Source of the DNA: Ornithodoros turicata
Taxonomy: Eukaryota; Arthropoda; Arachnida; Ixodida; Argasidae
NCBI RefSeq assembly: GCF_037126465.1
Contig: NC_088210.1
Coordinates: 21,911,511 to 21,975,510 of the forward strand
DNA length: 64,000 nucleotides
Reading direction: 5' to 3'
Shown: positions 1 to 10,189 of the stretch, piece by piece
How the letters are laid out: the number at the start of each line of letters is the position of its first letter
Position numbering within the stretch: the stretch's first letter is position 1
Translations under genes and position numbers: made by a program
The notes under the pieces: model-generated
Told to the model about the DNA's origin: nothing
Database searches by the model: none
What the model saw: the letters and a program-made list of their open reading frames with translations, nothing else

Positions 1-662
1 TATAGCAGCTAGGACAAACGGCTCATACTGCTTGCGCACCAACCGCTGCATACTACGTACCACAGTATACCACGCGCTTTTGCGACAACCACATTATGGC
101 ATATTTGCGCTTGCAGCACGCACGTAAGTTGCAGTCATTCGTTCGACTAGAAACGTGTATCCAACATCAGTGATTTTGTACGAGTTTGTAGATTTGTACC
201 CCTTTGACAACTTTTGCACAGACCAGTCGTCTTTTCGGTGCGCAGAATTCACACAGATTTTAAAGTTTGGCTTGGTGACTTTCTTCGGTAGGTTATGTGT
301 CTTTGCGCCATCCTGTGCGCTGCGCACCTTTCAGAGGTGCATGGACATGCGAGCTCAGACACATATCCTCTAGTGACGAGAAAGTGGGGCGTTTAGAGCA
401 GATACGAAGTAGGGCCGTGAGGCAAGAGCAGCCAAAGAAAACAATGCGCGCAAAAAAAAAAAAAAAAGACTCAGAAATATAACGATAATTTCGGCAAGGT
501 AACATGGGTCCCGGAAGTGAGTCATGATAACATATGGACATGCCTAAAGGTTCTCTGTTTACACTGTGAGGCGCACTTTGAAATGTTATGTTGGTTCGAG
601 TAGAACCCACTACAGGTAAGCTGTGTATGGATGCCTCCATATCCAGAGCCGTTTATTCATAC
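1..662 (-). other. Expected downstream part of the M13 gene; exons not resolved
   Basis: The next M13 exons should lie here on the minus strand. An open stretch at about 500-640 reads STRTNITFQSAPHSVNREPL, faintly like the segment after the N-lobe YN..L..L..P motif. It does not join the 663 exon in phase except through an implausible 28-bp intron. A 15-base A run sits at about 451-466. Nothing else could be assigned, so this is either intron plus an unrecognised exon or the start of degeneration. Confidence 0.3.
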
Positions 663-2778
663 CTCGGGTATGGCGCCCTCCAGTGTTCTCAGCGACATGA
701 GGTTGTAGATACGTCTGGGATTATTCACCGTATCTGCAGGTTCGGCGATCTTGAAGAGGGCAAATATGCGTATTATACGTTGGCCAGTCGGACATAAGGC
801 GGCACTTACAGCTGATAGTCTGGTCTCAAAGCCCACGATTCTGTTAACCACGTCCGCGGCGGCCACGTTGGCCCCGAGCAGAAGAGCGCAACGGTAAATG
901 TACAGCTTGTACCGATGCAAAATCCTGAAGAATGGTGACCGGAAACGACCGTGCAAAACCATGGGCTCTACGCCAAATGACGGTTGGCCCACCTGCAATA
1001 TACGAACAGAACAGGAGGAAGAAATCGCTTATGTTGACCAACAATGTCTGCAGTTCCCACTGCTGCAGGGAGCAGCCACAGGTCCACAGGTGATCCGTAC
1101 TTGCTGTAAGGGATGCTGGGTTTAGCTGCTATGCCTAATGAAAAGATGACGTTACCTTGACCGTAACATAAAAGGAACGGGTTTCATCTTTGCACTTGAC
1201 ATACCAAGACCACGTCCTACTCGGCTACTCCCTGCTCCATGAGAACCCCCCGTGCTTCTTACATCTCAACATAAGACAAGTTAACAAGTGGCAGGAGAAC
1301 ATCTCACGTCCACTAGAATGGCACTAGGAAGTGTCCGAATCGTTCCAGAGGTTTAGCTAAGTGTCTCTTAGTAACGAGTGCAATGGACAGAAACCAAGAT
1401 CTCTGTGTGAACACACGTACATAGACGATGTAGCGGTCACTGTTGTGGTAGTCCATGCCGACTCTGACAGACATTATGGCGTCTAGGCCGACCTCTCGAA
1501 TGATGTTGCCCAAGAGATAGAAAGTGCGGAATTGCGCCGTGCGATTCAATATTGGCCAGTGTGGGATATCGAAATGCTTGAGCAGGTCTTCCAGGGGCTT
1601 TGTGCCCTTGCTGTTACGTAAATCTGACAAAGGACGGGATGAAAGTGAGAGGGTGTCGCGCGCAGAAAATGGTTCTATAGTTACCGACGTTGATGCAGCC
1701 TTGGTACAGGGCGGCCGCTTTCTGCATTGCAGTCTGATCGCGGTACGAGATTACGGTGTTGTTCAAGATCTCTGAAATATATGTTCGTTAAGTAGGTTAA
1801 ACGAAATAAAAATGGCATTCTCCATCTGAAGTCGACGCATACCGCCTATTTCGTCCTCGACCTTGTGGTGCGTTTCCGACATGATCGACTGCAAGACCTC
1901 GTCCGGGGAAACCTTCGCTTTCTTCATCCAGCCACCACATACATATTCGTAGAAGTCGTCGCATGGTTCCAGATATTCCGCTAGACTCTCCCGTAATGAT
2001 AGCACTGTAAAGTTACGCTTACAAGTTAGCATAGTGTAAAAAAACTTCCTTCCAACAGCAACGTGCAGTGTAATTTCTGGTTTGAACCCTCCAGGATTCC
2101 TAGTGCACTTCTGAACAGTCATGGTAGGGCTGTCCTGCACGCACAGTGAGCACGCGCTCGAGGCTACTGATAGGGCCCATTGAAGAACATTACGCTCTAG
2201 GTGCCCCAGAGGGCAGAGAGAGGACACGGCGGTGAGACCCTGCTCGGTTGACAGTTAAATTCCTTCGCCTGCAAGGGTTCTTCCATAAGAGGTCGCAGCC
2301 GTGACCCACGGATCACGGTTGCAGCTTCACATTCTGCACCATGAAACATACATGTAGAGAAGTTGCAGCCGGAACCCTATGATGACCTTACGAGGAAGTG
2401 CGCCAGGATCCATGCTTAATCACTTTACGCGTTATTCATTTGGCATTTAGTATATAATGATGCCGCTAGCAAATAGCTTGTCTGAAAGGTCTTTCGAGTA
2501 AGTCTTTACCTACCGAAAGTTCTGCATTCCTCGTAGTCGCATGTTTGCGTCCCATTGCCGTACGGGCTGTAAGGGCCGAGGAGAGAGTGTCTGCACTCGC
2601 CTGTCAGAGAAGCGACCGCGTAACACAGAGGGCACTCACAAATGACCGCTTACTTTTATCTGAACCACTGAAGCACTTCAGCAGCACGATCACCATCGCT
2701 ATCACCAAGATCATGAGCAGAATGCCCGTGATCGTGACGCAGGTGTTGAAGTAAGTCTCACTTTGGGGAGGATGGTTC
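663..2778 (-). CDS. M13 (neprilysin-like) zinc metallopeptidase, N-terminal half, partial
   Basis: Type II membrane ectopeptidase family that cleaves small extracellular peptides; expanded in ticks. Exons read on the minus strand with matching phases: 2654-2778, 2514-2600, 1843-2004, 1685-1771, 1421-1623, 810-992 and 663-749. The first visible exon encodes a transmembrane anchor (TCVTITGILLMILVIAMVIV, then LLKCF). The next has a Cys pair (TCDYEEC); the third has the family hallmark PCDDFYEYVCGGW. Later exons give AAALYQGCIN, LEDLLKHFDIPHWP, GQPSFGV, LLGAN..AADVVNRIVGFETRLSA and RRIYNLMSLRTLEGAIPE, all in M13 N-lobe order. Several introns are only about 50-90 bp. The zinc motifs (HExxH, ExxxD) are not here and would lie at lower coordinates, outside the window. 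The first exon (cytoplasmic tail) lies above 2778 and was not found. After GAG at 663 a GTATGA donor is plausible but no matching next exon is clear, so a broken gene cannot be excluded. Confidence 0.82.
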
Positions 2779-2818
2779 CTGAAAACGCGTCACATGGTAT
2801 ACACCGTTTCTTATGCAA

Positions 2819-3213
2819 AGTACTGCCCGCAACGCATTTGTCTGTGGTCTCCAGTTCGTGATGCAATGATCCCCTGTCGGCGGTGCCGCGCACGAAGGAG
2901 TTATGCCAAAATAGTTTCCGAGCCAGGAGAGACCGTGCACCAATCGTGACTCATGGGATATCGCGTGTCTGTCACCTGCCTGCAACGTCTGTGGGGAGGC
3001 AGTGGGGGTTCAAACCTCCCCGAAATCGTGATTTTCGTATAGTGCACTCTTTAAAGGCAAAACTAAGGTGGAATCCTCGCCCTCATGTTCTATAAAGTTA
3101 TCTGGCTTCACCTCACGGTCTTTTTCGGTACAACTCCTTCGTGCACCACACTGCCGATAGGGGACCGTTCTGCCACGAGGTGGACGTTACAGACAAGTGT
3201 GCCTCAAGCAGTG
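2819..3213. repeat. Diverged inverted duplication of about 90 bp
   Basis: The minus strand at about 2907-2819 and the plus strand at about 3127-3213 share an 85-90 bp segment. Both begin with ACTCCTTCGTGC and contain GCCGA(C/T)AGGGGA and ACAGACAA(A/G)TG. Read in the same frame the two copies give similar peptides (xTADRG..HE...TDKC), which suggests an old exon-like sequence duplicated head to head just upstream of the M13 transmembrane exon. Whether either copy is expressed is unknown. Confidence 0.5.
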
Positions 3214-4929
3214 CTTGGAGTACACTAACGCGGCATCGTGATCTCCTGTTGGATGGCCCGACGTTGCTCCATGTCCCCTGTTCGAAAATTAAAGAATACA
3301 TTAACAACAAGGATCATCATCATTACATCTCGCATCTCCATTTTTCTTTTTTTTTTCCACGATCATCTTCATCAAGGATCATCATTTCGTAATAACTTAC
3401 TGCGATTTAAATCCTGCTGCTGGAGGACCGCCCCTATGCGAGAATGAACCGTTGTTAGGTCCACTATACCTGGGACAGCTGTGGTATTGTATGGCTTGAG
3501 CATAGAGGAAAGAGTGAAGACATGGCGTTCCTCGCCACGGTAACGCCAGATGAATTTTGGGGAGAGGCGTCGGAGGGCAGAGTGCGTTGTTATTGGACGG
3601 ACGGGACAGGACAAACCTCACGGAGCGTCTCACCATACAATTTTGAATTTTTTTTTATTTCAAATTTCTTTGGAAACTCGCGTCCTTGTTAACAGATCAC
3701 ACTTGAACGACGGGACCCTGACAACTTCAACCGTGAAAATGGGCGTGAAGCTTATGTTCCTTCACACACAAAGCCCAATCAACGACGACAGTTAGCTTAG
3801 ACGGGATACAAACGTGGACGATACAGTACAATTTCAGTGTACCAATAATCTGAAAAGCCTCGCAAACCCTCCAAAACGCCTCTGCGCGGATAATAGTGTT
3901 CCAGAAAATGCAGAGAAGACAATTCAAAGAAACCCGTAATATTCTGTGAGCTCCGCGATCTTTGCGCCTTCCGTTCAGGTCTTTACCACAATAAGAGAGT
4001 ATGACGTTTCGATGCATTGACATACCCCCCAGCAGTACAATGCTCATGTGCATCATATGGGATATCGTATATGAGAGCTTGGAACTTTATTTACAGTTAT
4101 GTTACCCCACCTTGTTTCTTCCAAGTTTTTTTTAATACCTTTCAATGCTGTGTTATAGTGAAGTGCATCTTATCAGATTTCGTATCGTCGTCTGATTATC
4201 GCTGGAGAGCCTCTTTTCACAGTACGGAAAGAGGGGAAATGATAATTCGAGGCTTGACGTCGTGCGAAAACCATGATAACGAGCGACGACGCCTGTCTGG
4301 ACTAATTTTGCCCACCTGAGGGGTGCACCGAAATCTCAGCATACAGCACACCCGTGTTTAACGTTCCTCGCAGAAGACTTCGTATCTAAGGGGGAAAACT
4401 GTATGCCACAGGCAATCGTAACACTTACTCTTTGTGCGACATGTTGGTCCTAGGTTTAGCTCAAGAACTGATGACGCGCCGCACAAGGAATATTCTTGAT
4501 TTCTCTCTGCTCGCGCACAGAGAGCCTCGTTGAGGCAATGGCACGTACTCGAACGAGGATTGTAGTCGTCTTCGCTGTCCAGATATTTATTTTAGCCATA
4601 ATTTTTTTTTTCGGATGGATGGGAAAGGTGGTCCGCAAAAAAAATCTCCCCTTCTACATTTAAGACTCAAAATGGTGATCGTAAAGTCTTGAGCGCTTCG
4701 GTGAATCAACCTGCGCCATCATGAAGCACATAGTTCGGTTAGGCGCATAGTTCGGTAGTGGGGGTTCCATGTGGTTTGACTTGTAAGGTACCTCCCCCTG
4801 TGCCCCCACTCCTTCCTGCTGCCCTTTCTCCATCTATACGCCGCTTATAGTCGCAGTTGCTTCGCGGCGCTTACACGGAAGTTTAAAAACGTGTAAGGTA
4901 CTGAGACTGTCTTTATACACTCCATCAAG
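3214..4929. other. Intergenic stretch with no recognised feature
   Basis: Contains short A/T runs (for example near 3340, 3645 and 4600) and GATCATCAT-like microrepeats around 3310-3390. No homologous coding exon, RNA gene or clean terminal repeat was seen on either strand. Confidence 0.5.
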
Positions 4930-5024
4930 GCTCCACCCCTCTAACGAGCCCGCTGCTACGATGTCGCGGCGAAGAAAGATTGTCGCTCGTGTTCCGTGAA
5001 CCTATCCAGACCCACCAAGTCGCA

Positions 5025-6098
5025 ACCCCAGAGAACACAAGGCAACGCTCGGGTTAACCAACAACAGCATGTTTATTCGCATACACCGCCGCTACCTGTA
5101 GAAGATCACTGCGTCGTAATATGTCCACTGCTAGCAACAGTCGTCAAGATTCACTTTTCCGTGGATCAGGTTCCCTCGTAGTAGAAAGGGACACTGCACG
5201 TGTGCGGGGGGGGGGGGGGGGGGAGGCTATCGACGATAACACCTTGCTATCGCCACACTCCCTCCCACCTTTCGAAGGTCTAGTAAGTGCAAGTTGTCAT
5301 CGGCAGGACAGAGTCAGGAGCTGCGGGCTGTACTCTACGCAGACCTCGTCGGTGATTGACGGCCGTCCGGCAAGCGTCCGAGACCATGACGACGGAGTCG
5401 CTGTAGCTGGAAAGCGTCGCTACCGTCAAGTTCAGGCGCAGCAGTGTGTCCGAGGACGGCGGAGGTGTTGCCGAGCTGTTGCTACAGTAGCATACGGAGC
5501 TACGTCATCTGCTGGAGCAGGTCGTGTGCCGCAGGTTCGTCCATGACACTGCCGGGGAAGCTGGAATCCTCTCGGGCGGCATCACCGGCAAGAAAAGATA
5601 AACGGCGGGAAACAGTAAATAAAGGAAACTCGAAGAACACAAGGATGAACACACTAGCGAAAGCGCTAACAAACTATGCTCACGTTCCCTGGACAATCTG
5701 ACAGGTCGGACCCAAAGTTCGGCGCCAAGTTGTGGGAATTGAGACGCTTAATTTCATGTGGTTCCCGCCACCTGAATGTTGCTTGTGTTCTCTGGGGTCT
5801 AGTGAAACACTAGACCCCAGAGGACACAAGCAATATTCAGGTTATCCAACAACAAACAGAAGAATTATTCGCTTACGTCGCAGTTCCCTGCAGTAGACCA
5901 CAGTCGTATTCCATCACCGATCGAGAAGAACCCGTCCGTCGCTCGCTGCGTAGATGTTGCTCACGCCAGTCGTCAGGATGGCTCTTCTTTCTGAGCTGGT
6001 AACGCTACGGGTTATATAGGCTTCAGTTTCCCTCGCAGTAGAGAGGGAAACTGCACGTGTGAGACCACTATCGGCGATAACACCTTGCTATCGCCACG
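5025..6098 (-). mobile_element. TRIM-like miniature LTR retrotransposon (left copy)
   Basis: Read on the minus strand. LTR1 is about 6098-5731: it starts GTGGCGATAGCAAGG, carries a TATA box (CTATATAACC near 6010-6020) and ends CAATTCCCACA. A primer-binding-like TTGGCGCC follows at about 5721-5728. The internal region of about 470 bp is too short for gag-pol. A polypurine tract (GAAAGGTGGGAGGGAG) lies directly before LTR2, which starts TGTGGCGATAGC at 5257. LTR2 fades out near 5025 and contains a 14-16 base G run (minus strand C). No protease, RT or integrase is present, so it is non-autonomous. Confidence 0.7.
5771..5841. repeat. Near-perfect palindrome inside LTR1 of the left TRIM
   Basis: Two 34-base arms (5771-5804 and 5808-5841) are reverse complements with two mismatches, separated by AAA. 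The core is GGTCTAGTG-AAA-CACTAGACC. The equivalent LTR in the right arm (about 27850-27910) has only one copy of this sequence, so the second copy arose here by inverted duplication after the arms separated. Confidence 0.85.
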
Positions 6099-8429
6099 CG
6101 TCTTATCTAGCAGAAGATAATTCTAAAAGATATTTTTGTTAGCTTGTTTTCCAGCATAAGTGCGCGTGCCATTTAGCTCACATGGCCCTCCTTGCAGAAC
6201 CACCCCCTCCTCTCGTGAGTTGCCCAACTATGAAACGTTGGATTTCTAAGCGATGCAAACCACGCATAATATTTTTCTTCGTCATTTTATTTCATAAAAA
6301 TTAAAGGTTACAGAATACCCGAGAAAAAAAAATCTACATTATGTAGCTCGATGTGCCCCAGTCCTGCTCTTCAGCCAACACAGCAGTGGTTAAAGTGAGA
6401 GTGAGGGATTACGTACATTTCATTGTATCACAATATAAAAAATATATAAAAACACAAGCGGAAGAATAAGCACAATATAATACTTAGCACAAAAACTGAT
6501 ATTCGTATACAGGGAGTAGGGTCACCCCTCAGCGGCAAAGACCTGATACGACGAGTGCTTAATGCTAGAAGGTTGAATGACTGATAATTATTCAGTAATG
6601 GTAGTAAGGTGTGTGACAGTTTCAGCCTATTTTGCGAGGAAAAGAACATCATACGACTGGGTCTGCAGGGCAAGACAATAACTGTGTACAGTATTTCGTT
6701 CGCGGACTTTGAATTTGCCAAGTCGGTAGTGTGCACAAACAGCGTGCCTGATCTTTCTTTACTAGTTTTGCTAGACTGTGGAAGTAAGGATAATTCAGGT
6801 AAGTGTGCGCGGCTACAGGTTAACAATTTCTCGAAATGCTCTCTTCTGTAGTACTATATTTTCTGTACCATTGAACCTGTGGTCCAGAAGCAAGGCAGGG
6901 CACCAAACTACCCGAGTTTTCCTCAGTGTGTGTAGTCGATTTCAGCTGATGTTTTTCTTTTCTTTTCTTTTTTTTCACCAGATTCTTCCCGTCCTTATTG
7001 TGAATATGGTGCCTGTGCTGTCAATCTTTGTTACCGTTCCGCTTACTGACTGCTACTACTACAGCTTCTACATGTACCCTTCCTGTGCTTACAAGACTAG
7101 AAGTATCAAATTAAGGATGAGGAACGAATGTCGTAAGGGCGCCACACTGTAAATGCCCTGAAGTCCATTTGTCCTTATACTATTCGTCTTCTTCCGGTTC
7201 TACCTTTGTCTCTGTAGGTCTGTTAGTAACCCGCTCGCCTGTACTGACTCTAAGAACTCCGGTAATTTTGTGGACAGATTACTTATACAGCCTCTGGCCA
7301 TGGTCCTCTGTGATTTGATGCACTCGTATACTGCGCCTTGTGTGGGTCCAGTGTAGTGTCTAAAGTCGCGTTATATTCTTGCATGTAGCCGCATAGCAGC
7401 AGTTGTCGAGTGTACGTATTTGCTATCAGGCTATTGCCCGCTTATGCCCTTATAAGACTTTACGCATTCAACGCAGGTACTGAATGGAACATTGAGAACC
7501 ATTCAGCATCTCTTGGTGTCGTCATTGCAATGAACCCATCTGAGCAAAAACAGAAGGAACGCGTGGCATGGCCAAGCATATTTGACAAACTTTCAGCGCT
7601 AACAAACTATTTCTTTTTTTTTTTTTCGCTTCATCTCCTTGCGTATTCAGCGGGTTCACCGCAAAGTTTTCACGTGGCATTATCAAGCTGTTATCTAGAC
7701 GTGCGTGATCTTGATTTGACGGGGCGTTTGGCGCGATTCGGTTATCTTCTCTCAGCCTTGCTAAGAACGGGACGTGGGAACATGCGCAGTGAACGTGTTT
7801 ACACTACAGGAAACAATCCCTTGCACTGCCTCGGCGCACCTCCCAGCACAGCAGGGAAAGCACTGATGTTTGGAGGTATTTTCCCGCCATCTTTTTCGCA
7901 TAAAGAACACGGAAAGGCCTTCTGGACGGCAGCATGTAATCGTTCTTGTTCGCCTAATGGAAAGGTATACCCTGTTCGCATGGCTATGCAGACTAAGCCT
8001 AACGTGGAACCAACGCTGACATCTCAACGTCGGCAAGCCCATCTCGGAAAGCAATCTGTGGACCGAATCACTAGTAGGCATAACCGTAAAAGTTGTCCCA
8101 ATAATAATGTAACATTGTGCCAGACGCGTTCAAATGCAGTAGCTTTATCGGGCAGTCAGGGATGGCAATATCACGTGTCACAGCGTCACGTGGCCATAGG
8201 ATGTCACGTGCTGGTGGTGGTTGTCAATAATTGTATCGGTAATAATAATAGTACCGAAGAAAGCAGTGCCGGATTTACAGTGGTGGGGGCCCCGGGACAC
8301 TGTGCTGTGGGGGCTCCCTCGTGTATTCTATGCCTATCCAATGTGTTATTCAGGGTCTATATGCGTGGACGGAGGACAGATTTTTACCAAGTTTCCGTTT
8401 CAGGGGTGCGTTTCAGGCATGCAAAACAG
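6099..8429. other. Noncoding part of left arm
   Basis: No recognised gene. The sequence is shared in inverted orientation with about 25200-27620. Noteworthy small items are pyrimidine runs near 6955-6975 and 7612-7628, and a cluster of GTGGGGGCCCC motifs at 8280-8490. The open reading frames here are not conserved between the arms and show no protein family, so they are treated as chance. Confidence 0.5.
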
Positions 8430-9140
8430 GTTTCCCTTGGACAAGACCTTTACTGGTGGGGGCCCCTTTGTGGTGGGGGCCCCGGAGCAAGTGCCCCGTC
8501 TGCCCTGCCCTAAATCCGGCGCTGGAAGAAAGTAGTAAAATCAAGAAGCCCTCGTACTCAAGGAAATGTCGTCGTTTATTCCAGAATACAGCCACGAATA
8601 CATGTCGGAACAAAACTTTATTTGGGTGATGACTATTGGAGGGTGTTTCATGGGCAGAGGCTTTACCCATTCCTCGCTGTAATTTGGTTGATGATCCAGA
8701 CCGTGAGGACCAAAGTACCATATTGTCCAAGAAGGTTAACAGTGGTTTCAGCGCAGAGCGTTGGCGCACTAGATTTGACCATGAAACGAGCAATTTTGTC
8801 ATAGTGAGAAGGCGAGAGTCTATAGTTGAATAGTTAGCGGCACTGTAAGTGTGGCCCAGAAAGGTTGGAACTGTGGGCGATGGAGAAGCATGTGTTCTAT
8901 ATTTTCCAGATAACCACAGTGATGGTACCATGGAGAGTCAACTTGTCGCAGGCGGAAACGCCACTGAGCTGTAAAAGCAATGTTTGAGTCGCATCGATGA
9001 ATCGCTGGCGAGAGGTATCTCGTAGCATCCGAAAAGCGAGCGTTGGATCAACTCTTGCAAGCATACATGTGGAGAGAATGTCAGCCAGGGATGACACTGA
9101 TCGTCGAAGGATGGAATACACGTTAGAAAGTCACACAACT
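8430..9140 (-). pseudogene. Degenerate 3' end of a non-LTR retrotransposon (left copy)
   Basis: The minus-strand conceptual product, across frameshifts and stops, reads ..CMLARVDPTLAFRMLRD.. then a zinc-knuckle-like stretch (HHCGYLENIEHMLLHRPQF) and LLTFLDN. This resembles the C-terminal tail of the R1/Jockey/CR1-type LINEs common in ticks (CxxCG..E..xHxLxxCP, then ALxxLLxFLxxTGL). No reverse transcriptase core was found upstream, so the copy is 5'-truncated or eroded. The same remnant occurs in the right arm, so the insertion predates the inverted duplication. Confidence 0.55.
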
Positions 9141-9712
9141 AATAAAATTAATAAAAGTCAGAAATAATCGGGAAGCAATACCAGTAGACAGAAAGCTCTG
9201 GAAGTTGAAATGCTCGTAAAGATATTGAAGTACAGAATAGAAGAAAAAAAAGTATCCTATAGCATCAATGGTCAAGAGGTCTAAAATATCGGGAACAGCT
9301 CAAAGTAACCATCAGAAATTGTCACACTCAATAGCTCATGAATAGTAAACTTGCAAATAAAGGGAGCCACACAAATTGTTCGAAGTACTCGAACTTCGAG
9401 TATCATCTCTGTTCTTCTCTGGTCACTATCTCTTTGTTTTCTCATCATTTGTTTGTTCTTTTTGTGTGTATAAGTGTTCTGGGGTAGCCAGTTTGACTTC
9501 GTCGAAACTCGCATCCACATTTTTTTTTCTTTGTCACACCACTCAGAGATAGTACTCACAAGGCATAACATTAATGTTGTAGTGGCAGCTAGAAATATTT
9601 TATTGGGGCTGACAGCTAGGAAGTAGCCTCTAAGTGTATAAGCAACGTGTCCTCCCAGCTGACCCTGTGACCGGTGCCTCGACAACTGCACGCTTTCAAC
9701 AACATCCATCCA

Positions 9713-10189
9713 AAGTGAAAATAGTGAGATTGAGATGACACTCAACATACATACTCAGCAGTAGGTGCTTTTCGTTTTGCACGTACAACTGGACAGAAAC
9801 AAGGACCTTCGAAATTGGTGGGAGAACGATAAAGGAGTCCAGATTGAGCTCAGTTTTAACATGCATGGTCATGCATAAGGTGATCATTATTTTCCAGATG
9901 GAATGGAAGAAGCACCTTCTATACATGGCATGAGGAAATACCAAGAGTCTTACGAAACACCAAGTCTTACCTACTTTTCCTAGCTCTTCCTTTTCCTTAA
10001 AATTTTCCTTAGATTAAGCTGAAATTTTCTTAGATAAAGCTGAAATTAAACACACATACTCAGCATAATTTTGCAAGGATGGAATGGCACTGCAAAAAGT
10101 GCCTTCATGATATGGGCTCCGCAAACTCTGAGAGGTTAGTCTTGTATTCTTTTCTTATTTTCAATGAGGAAATAAAAAAAAATTACAGG
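9713..10189 (+). repeat. Diverged outer units of the 150-bp satellite (left)
   Basis: Irregularly spaced, strongly diverged relatives of the satellite unit occur at about 9784, 9898 and 10081. Each has the core G(A)ACTGGA-AGAA..ACCTTCGAAATT or GGAATGG..AGAAGCACCTTC followed by ACCAAGAG or similar. They continue the array outward with increasing divergence, as expected at the edge of a tandem array. Confidence 0.6.

Larger units (their letters stand above)
4930..9712 (-). repeat. Left arm of giant inverted repeat
   Basis: The minus strand of this arm matches the plus strand of 24143-28700 in the same order throughout. Matched blocks: 4930-5000 with about 28610-28680; the TRIM element 5025-6098 with 27621-28600; 6180-6370 with 27150-27540; 6600-6830 with 26770-26960; 7400-8000 with 25480-26040; the LINE remnant 8560-9130 with 24590-25200; 9281-9390 with 24310-24420; and 9590-9712 with 24143-24265. 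Matches are interrupted by indels (for example about 9400-9555 in this arm). Outside about 4930 and 28700 the similarity stops. The arm holds no long conserved reading frame and contains only transposon debris. Confidence 0.85.

Noticed and set aside
7410..8513. 367-codon plus-strand open frame in the left arm
   Set aside because: Not conserved in the right arm, no domain or signal, contains transposon-like noncoding sequence and a homopolymer-encoded phenylalanine run; judged a chance frame.
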